From: Lachnospiraceae bacterium
GTDB lineage: Bacteria > Bacillota > Clostridia > Lachnospirales > Lachnospiraceae
DNA length: 64,000 nt
NCBI GenBank assembly: GCA_024698145.1
Contig: JAILRO010000005.1
Coordinates: 1-64,000, forward strand
Direction: 5' to 3'
The notes under the pieces are model-generated. The model did no database searches, was not told the DNA's origin, and saw only the letters and a program-made list of their open reading frames with translations. Shown piece by piece: positions 60,266-64,000 of this stretch (its first letter is position 1; each line of letters begins with the position of its first letter). The position numbers were made by a program, and so were the translations under genes.

Positions 60266-61729
60266 TTACCCCTTCAAAAACTCGACGATAAAATCATACA
60301 CTCTCTTTGTGGAAGATATAGATAATCGCTCATTATAGGTGTGTATATCATTCATATCCGGACCAATGGATATACAATCTAGATTCTTAATCTTAGCTGC
60401 TAACAATCCACATTCCAGGCCTGCGTGAATTCCTTCAACCACAGGTTCTTTGCCATACATCTGCTTCCAAAGTAAAACTGCCCTGTCACGCACCTTTGAG
60501 TCCTCTCGATATTCCCACGCAGGATAATCACCCTTGCATTCAACCTTGCCACCAAGTGCGATTGCTAGTGATTGAAGCTGTTTGACAACATATTCCTTCC
60601 TCGTACTCACACTACTTCTCACCGAATGCTGCGCAAATAAATGATTCTCTTTTGTTTCAAGTATTCCAAGGTTAAGTGAAGTTTCAACAAGTCCGGGAAC
60701 CGACATACTCATATTCTGTATTCCGTTTGGCACACACATTAGATACGTTATGATTTTGTCTCTTGAAGATTCGGTAAATGCTTTACTCATAGCATCACTC
60801 TTAATATTAGCAATTCTTTTTGAAAACAATGTGATATTTTCATCTACCTTAAGGTATTCCTTTTTCAGTTCCTGGTTGAGTTTTTCAAGAATATCTTCTA
60901 GCGTATTAATAGCGTTGTCATCCGACAATCCTATAATTGCATTCGCCTGTATAGGAATCGCATTATCCTTCTTTCCACCCCAAAGTCCTACTATACAAAA
61001 ATCAACCTTCTCAGACAGTTCATACAACGCCCTGCCAAGTATCTTATTAGCATTTGCTCTGCCTTTATCAATCTCGCAACCCGAATGCCCACCAACAAGG
61101 TCCGACACTGATAACTCAACCAAGCTCACATCATCAGATAAATCCTCTCTATCCAGCGGAATCGTAACATGCACAGAAACGCCACCGGCACAACTTGTTG
61201 TGAACACTCCCTCGTCTTCAGAGTCAACATTTAACATCGCATGCCCTTTTAACATTGATAAGTCTATCCCATTTGCACCTTCCATGCCGACTTCTTCCGA
61301 TACGGTTATGATATACTCAAGCGGCGGGTGTGATATGCTCGTATCATCTGCAATCGCAAGCATGTAAGCAACCGCTATTCCATCATCACCGCCAAGAGTA
61401 GTGTCTTTTGCATAGACATAGTCTCCCTCTACCATAAGATCAAGACTTTCTTTTTCCATATCTTTGGAAACTCCAGGGCGCACTTCGCAAACCATATCCA
61501 TATGTCCCTGCATAATTACCGGTTCTTCACCTTCTCTTCCATCACTTGCAGGCACCATCATCACCACGTTATAAAGTTCATCCTGATAATAGGTAAATCC
61601 TTTATCCTTGGCGAACTTGACAAGATAGTCACTTATTGCCTTCTCGTGGTATGAACCTCTCGGTATATTGCTTATTTCCTCAAAATAATAAAAAACCTTT
61701 TCAGGCTGTAATCCTTCTAATGCTCTCAT
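60266..61729 (-). CDS. pepD: Aminoacyl-histidine dipeptidase (PepD, M20 family)
   Basis: The 487-residue metallopeptidase hydrolyses Xaa-His and related dipeptides in the cytosol. Metal-site motifs are visible: 'IMQGHMDMVCE' with His and Asp at about 78-88, 'LGGDDGIAVAYMLA' at about 116-129, 'SEEVGMEGA' with the catalytic Glu, and the late 'GIHAGLECGLLAAK'. A dimerisation or lid domain fills about 190-385. Length is typical for PepD. GAGGGG precedes the ATG. Confidence 0.95.
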   Translation of the reverse strand: MRALEGLQPEKVFYYFEEISNIPRGSYHEKAISDYLVKFAKDKGFTYYQDELYNVVMMVPASDGREGEEPVIMQGHMDMVCEVRPGVSKDMEKESLDLMVEGDYVYAKDTTLGGDDGIAVAYMLAIADDTSISHPPLEYIITVSEEVGMEGANGIDLSMLKGHAMLNVDSEDEGVFTTSCAGGVSVHVTIPLDREDLSDDVSLVELSVSDLVGGHSGCEIDKGRANANKILGRALYELSEKVDFCIVGLWGGKKDNAIPIQANAIIGLSDDNAINTLEDILEKLNQELKKEYLKVDENITLFSKRIANIKSDAMSKAFTESSRDKIITYLMCVPNGIQNMSMSVPGLVETSLNLGILETKENHLFAQHSVRSSVSTRKEYVVKQLQSLAIALGGKVECKGDYPAWEYREDSKVRDRAVLLWKQMYGKEPVVEGIHAGLECGLLAAKIKNLDCISIGPDMNDIHTYNERLSISSTKRVYDFIVEFLKG

Positions 61730-61813
61730 TTGCTTACCCCTCTCATTTTATAAGATATTGCAGATACATGTTATATCATTATTTGTCATTTTTCAAGGGA
61801 TTTCACTTTGTAC

Positions 61814-61842
61814 TTGAACAATTACAAACCGTTATCTATAAT
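61814..61842 (+). promoter_or_regulatory. Promoter of the dihydrouridine synthase gene
   Basis: TTGAAC (61814-61819) and TATAAT (61837-61842) are 17 bases apart, about 40 bases upstream of the ATG at 61884. Confidence 0.65.
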
Positions 61843-61883
61843 AACTCACATAAAGATAATAAGTTTATATCCGGGAGAAAGAC

Positions 61884-62807
61884 ATGAGATTCTACCTTGC
61901 CCCCATGGAGGGAATAACTACATATATATACAGAAATGCATATCATAAATATTACGGAAATATTGACACTTACTATACACCTTTTGTTGCCAACAGAAAG
62001 TTAAAAAGTCGCGAACTTGCTGACGTTTTGCCTGATAACAACAAGGCTACTCCACTTGTTCCGCAGATTCTCACCAACAAGGCAGATGTGTTTCTAGAGA
62101 TTACTTCACAGCTACAAGACATGGGTTATGGGGAAGTCAATCTTAATCTTGGTTGTCCATCAGGCACTGTTGTTGCCAAGCGTCGTGGCGCCGGCTTCCT
62201 AGAGGATCCTGTAGAATTAGAAAAGTTTCTGGATATTATATATGAAAAAAGCCATATTTCGATTTCTATCAAAACAAGGCTTGGAATAGACGCCCTATAT
62301 GAATGGGAAGATTTGCTTAATATATACAAACGTTTTCCAATCAAAGAAATGATAATTCACGCAAGAACTTTAAGTCAGGGTTATAGCGGAACTCCAAGTC
62401 TTGAAGCATTCAAAATGGCGCAGGATACTCTAACATGTCCTCTATGCTATAACGGCGACATTACAGATATTGCATCCTACAAAAAACTTATCGCTACTTG
62501 TCCGGATACGACAGCAGTAATGTTAGGACGTGGTGTTATTGCAAATCCATCATTACCCCAAATATTAACTGCAGATAATATTACAGCAGAAGAATCTCAA
62601 GACTCCTTCCGTTCTTTTCATGACGAACTTCTTGAAGGCTATCGAGACTATATGTCAGGTGATCAGCCTGTACTTTTCAAAATGAAAGAGCTTTGGACAT
62701 TCCGTAGCCAATATGTCGACATAGACAAAAAGACTCTTAAAAAGATACGCAAGGCTCAAAGCATCAGTGCCTACCAAAGTGCAGTAGAAGAAGTCCTTAC
62801 TAGCTAA
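61884..62807 (+). CDS. tRNA-dihydrouridine synthase
   Basis: The 307-residue flavoenzyme reduces uridines in tRNA D-loops. Visible are the FMN-binding N-terminus 'YLAPMEGITTYIYRNAY', the active-site Cys in NLNLGCPSGTVVAKRRGAG at about 91-109, 'IHARTLSQGYSG', and the FMN-phosphate segment 'VMLGRGVIANPSL'. Which Dus subclass it is cannot be decided. GGGAG precedes the ATG. It converges with and overlaps the dehydrogenase gene by 8 bases, with no terminator hairpin between them. Confidence 0.94.
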   Translation: MRFYLAPMEGITTYIYRNAYHKYYGNIDTYYTPFVANRKLKSRELADVLPDNNKATPLVPQILTNKADVFLEITSQLQDMGYGEVNLNLGCPSGTVVAKRRGAGFLEDPVELEKFLDIIYEKSHISISIKTRLGIDALYEWEDLLNIYKRFPIKEMIIHARTLSQGYSGTPSLEAFKMAQDTLTCPLCYNGDITDIASYKKLIATCPDTTAVMLGRGVIANPSLPQILTADNITAEESQDSFRSFHDELLEGYRDYMSGDQPVLFKMKELWTFRSQYVDIDKKTLKKIRKAQSISAYQSAVEEVLTS

Positions 62808-63798
62808 CTACATTCTCTTTCCGTCCATCAAGATATGCCTTGAAATTACCTGCAACCACATCTACAAGGCGTTTTCTTGCATCAACACTTGCCCATGCCA
62901 TATGCGGTGTAATAGTTATGTTAGGTGCTTTCAGTAACGGGTTATCAGGAAGCATCGGTTCAACAGAAACAACATCAACTCCCGCTGCGGCAACCTTGCC
63001 GTTTGCAAGTGCGTCTGCAAGGTCCCTCTCATTCACAAGACCACCACGGCTAACATTTATTATTATAACCCCATCCTTCATCTTCGCAATGTTTCCCTTA
63101 TTGATAAGCCCCTCCGTTTCATTAGTCAATGGACAATGAAGCGACACGATATCCGACTTTGCAAACAATGTATCAAGGTCAACGAACTCTATATCAGCTG
63201 TGCTAAATGATTCATTAGCAGAAGCATTTTGGTCATTAACTGAAGTTGTATATTTCTCCGGATGTGCCGTATGCACAAGTACCTTCATTCCGAATGCCTT
63301 TGCCACATCACACACTCTTCTTCCGATGTTTCCATATCCGACAACACCAATAGTCTTGCCACAAAGTTCAGTGACAGGAGCAAGCCAATAGCAGAATATC
63401 TCTGACTTTACCCAATCTCCTTTGTGAACACTCTCATTATGCATGCTTATGTGGCATACCGACTCAAGAATAAGTCCCCATGTAAGCTGTGCAACCGACT
63501 CTGTGCTGTATGCAGGAACATTTGTAACCGTAACCCCATGCCTTCTTGCCGCATCTAAATCAATTACATTGTAGCCCGTTGCACACACTCCAATATATTT
63601 TAGATTAGGGCATTTTTCAAACTCTTCCTCGCCCATTTTAATCTTGTTAAGGAACACAACCTCGGCATCGCCGATATGCTCATACTTGTCCTCCTCAGTT
63701 GTGTTAGAAAAAATCTCTGTTTCTATTACATCTGTAAGCGGTTCCCACGACAAATCGTTATGATTGACCGCATCCGCCTCAAGCAAAACTGCTTTCAT
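62800..63798 (-). CDS. D-isomer-specific 2-hydroxyacid dehydrogenase
   Basis: The 332-residue NAD(P)-dependent enzyme reduces 2-oxo acids such as hydroxypyruvate. The nucleotide motif VGYGNIGRRV is at about 150-159, the substrate-binding Arg in NVSRGGLVNE, the catalytic Glu near 'VEPMLPDNPL', and His in TPHMAW. It belongs to the glycerate dehydrogenase-like group rather than to D-lactate dehydrogenase LdhA. The acidic residue that selects NAD is not obvious after 'MKVLVHTAH', so NADP use is possible. The ATG at 63798 follows GAGG. Its stop overlaps the converging dus gene. Confidence 0.93.
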   Translation of the reverse strand: MKAVLLEADAVNHNDLSWEPLTDVIETEIFSNTTEEDKYEHIGDAEVVFLNKIKMGEEEFEKCPNLKYIGVCATGYNVIDLDAARRHGVTVTNVPAYSTESVAQLTWGLILESVCHISMHNESVHKGDWVKSEIFCYWLAPVTELCGKTIGVVGYGNIGRRVCDVAKAFGMKVLVHTAHPEKYTTSVNDQNASANESFSTADIEFVDLDTLFAKSDIVSLHCPLTNETEGLINKGNIAKMKDGVIIINVSRGGLVNERDLADALANGKVAAAGVDVVSVEPMLPDNPLLKAPNITITPHMAWASVDARKRLVDVVAGNFKAYLDGRKENVVS

Positions 63799-63896
63799 AT
63801 GCATAAACCTCACATTCTTAAAAATAATAGAGTATTAACCTCAACGTTTTTTTCACTAAACGCTTCCCCACTTCATCTAAATCGTTAAGTGTTCAT

Positions 63897-63925
63897 ATTA
63901 TACCACCCGTCAAAAACAGGCACAA
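63897..63925 (-). promoter_or_regulatory. Promoter of the hydroxyacid dehydrogenase gene
   Basis: On the minus strand TTGTGC (63920-63925) and a perfect TATAAT (63897-63902) are 17 bases apart, about 100 bases before the start at 63798. The remaining bases to 64000 show no gene. Confidence 0.5.
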
Positions 63926-64000
63926 GCCAAAGTATTTGTTAACTTTGCGTTGTCATACGCGCATATTCATTTGAGTATTATTTATATTACATATAAGTGC

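Noticed and set aside
60750-61367. 205-codon plus-strand frame opposite pepD
   Set aside because: Its Ser/Ala/Pro-rich product reads as the mirror of a conserved peptidase and it has no ribosome-binding site.
62800-63798. D-lactate dehydrogenase linked to the lar genes
   Set aside because: The motifs fit the glycerate/hydroxypyruvate dehydrogenase group. The gene is about 3.5 kb from larB with peptidase and tRNA-modification genes between.

Overview
The window is an AT-rich (roughly 40% GC) bacterial chromosome segment packed with intact genes. The gene set points to a gut-type Clostridia member of the family Lachnospiraceae: stand-alone MsmK-type sugar ABC ATPase, LuxS/Pfs, gatCAB, a vanS-like kinase with a minimal ATPase domain, zinc-ribbon membrane proteins, Big-2 and fibronectin-like secreted proteins, strong AGGAGG ribosome-binding sites and TTGACA/TATAAT promoters. 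I cannot name the species. No rRNA, tRNA, insertion sequence, prophage or CRISPR array was recognised.

Layout. 1-643: no convincing gene; possibly decayed sequence with one sharp hairpin. 644-2842 (+): an SPFH/zinc-ribbon protein (YdjI-like) and a membrane-anchored zinc-ribbon protein. 2910-5692 (-): MsmK ATPase, then a LytR_C/GT26-like pair. 5827-6555 (+): a short-chain dehydrogenase. 6594-22217 (-): NlpC/P60 hydrolase; pfs-luxS; a two-component system coupled to a sigma-70-like protein without promoter-recognition regions; a methyltransferase; YdjH- and YdjG-like proteins; a heterodimeric ABC exporter; a hybrid histidine kinase; an EF-G-like GTPase. 22376-23767 (-): sodium-dependent transporter. 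23918-35207 (-): eight closely packed genes from a polysaccharide deacetylase through polyphosphate kinase 2, C1 peptidase, DUF1015 and cytidylate-kinase-like proteins to the MoxR-DUF58-transglutaminase set. 35448-36857 (+): a PurF homologue without its nucleophilic cysteine. 36917-43809 (-): DUF2225, an amino-acid ABC importer, a GGDEF protein, a thioesterase and a secreted transglutaminase whose promoter carries three repeats. 44050-48771 (-): cyclophilin, HAD phosphatase and gatCAB. 48916-54392: a DMT exporter (+), an NhaC antiporter (-) and a Cthe_2159-like beta-helix protein (+). 54518-63798: CPA2 antiporter plus PII-like protein, spermidine-synthase-like protein, larC (first part only), larB, two small membrane proteins and PepD on the minus strand, tRNA-dihydrouridine synthase on the plus strand, and a 2-hydroxyacid dehydrogenase on the minus strand.

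How genes work together. Pfs and LuxS recycle S-adenosylhomocysteine and make the AI-2 precursor. GatCAB amidates misacylated Glu/Asp-tRNA. MoxR, DUF58 and transglutaminase form a recurrent envelope-associated set. The PII-like protein overlaps the antiporter gene and may regulate it. LarB and LarC belong to nickel-pincer cofactor synthesis, but LarA, LarE and the second part of LarC are not in the window. The least explained items are the sigma-like protein, the cysteine-less PurF homologue, the LarC1-only gene, the repeat-bearing promoter at 43862-43927 and the small membrane-protein pair at 59449-60171.
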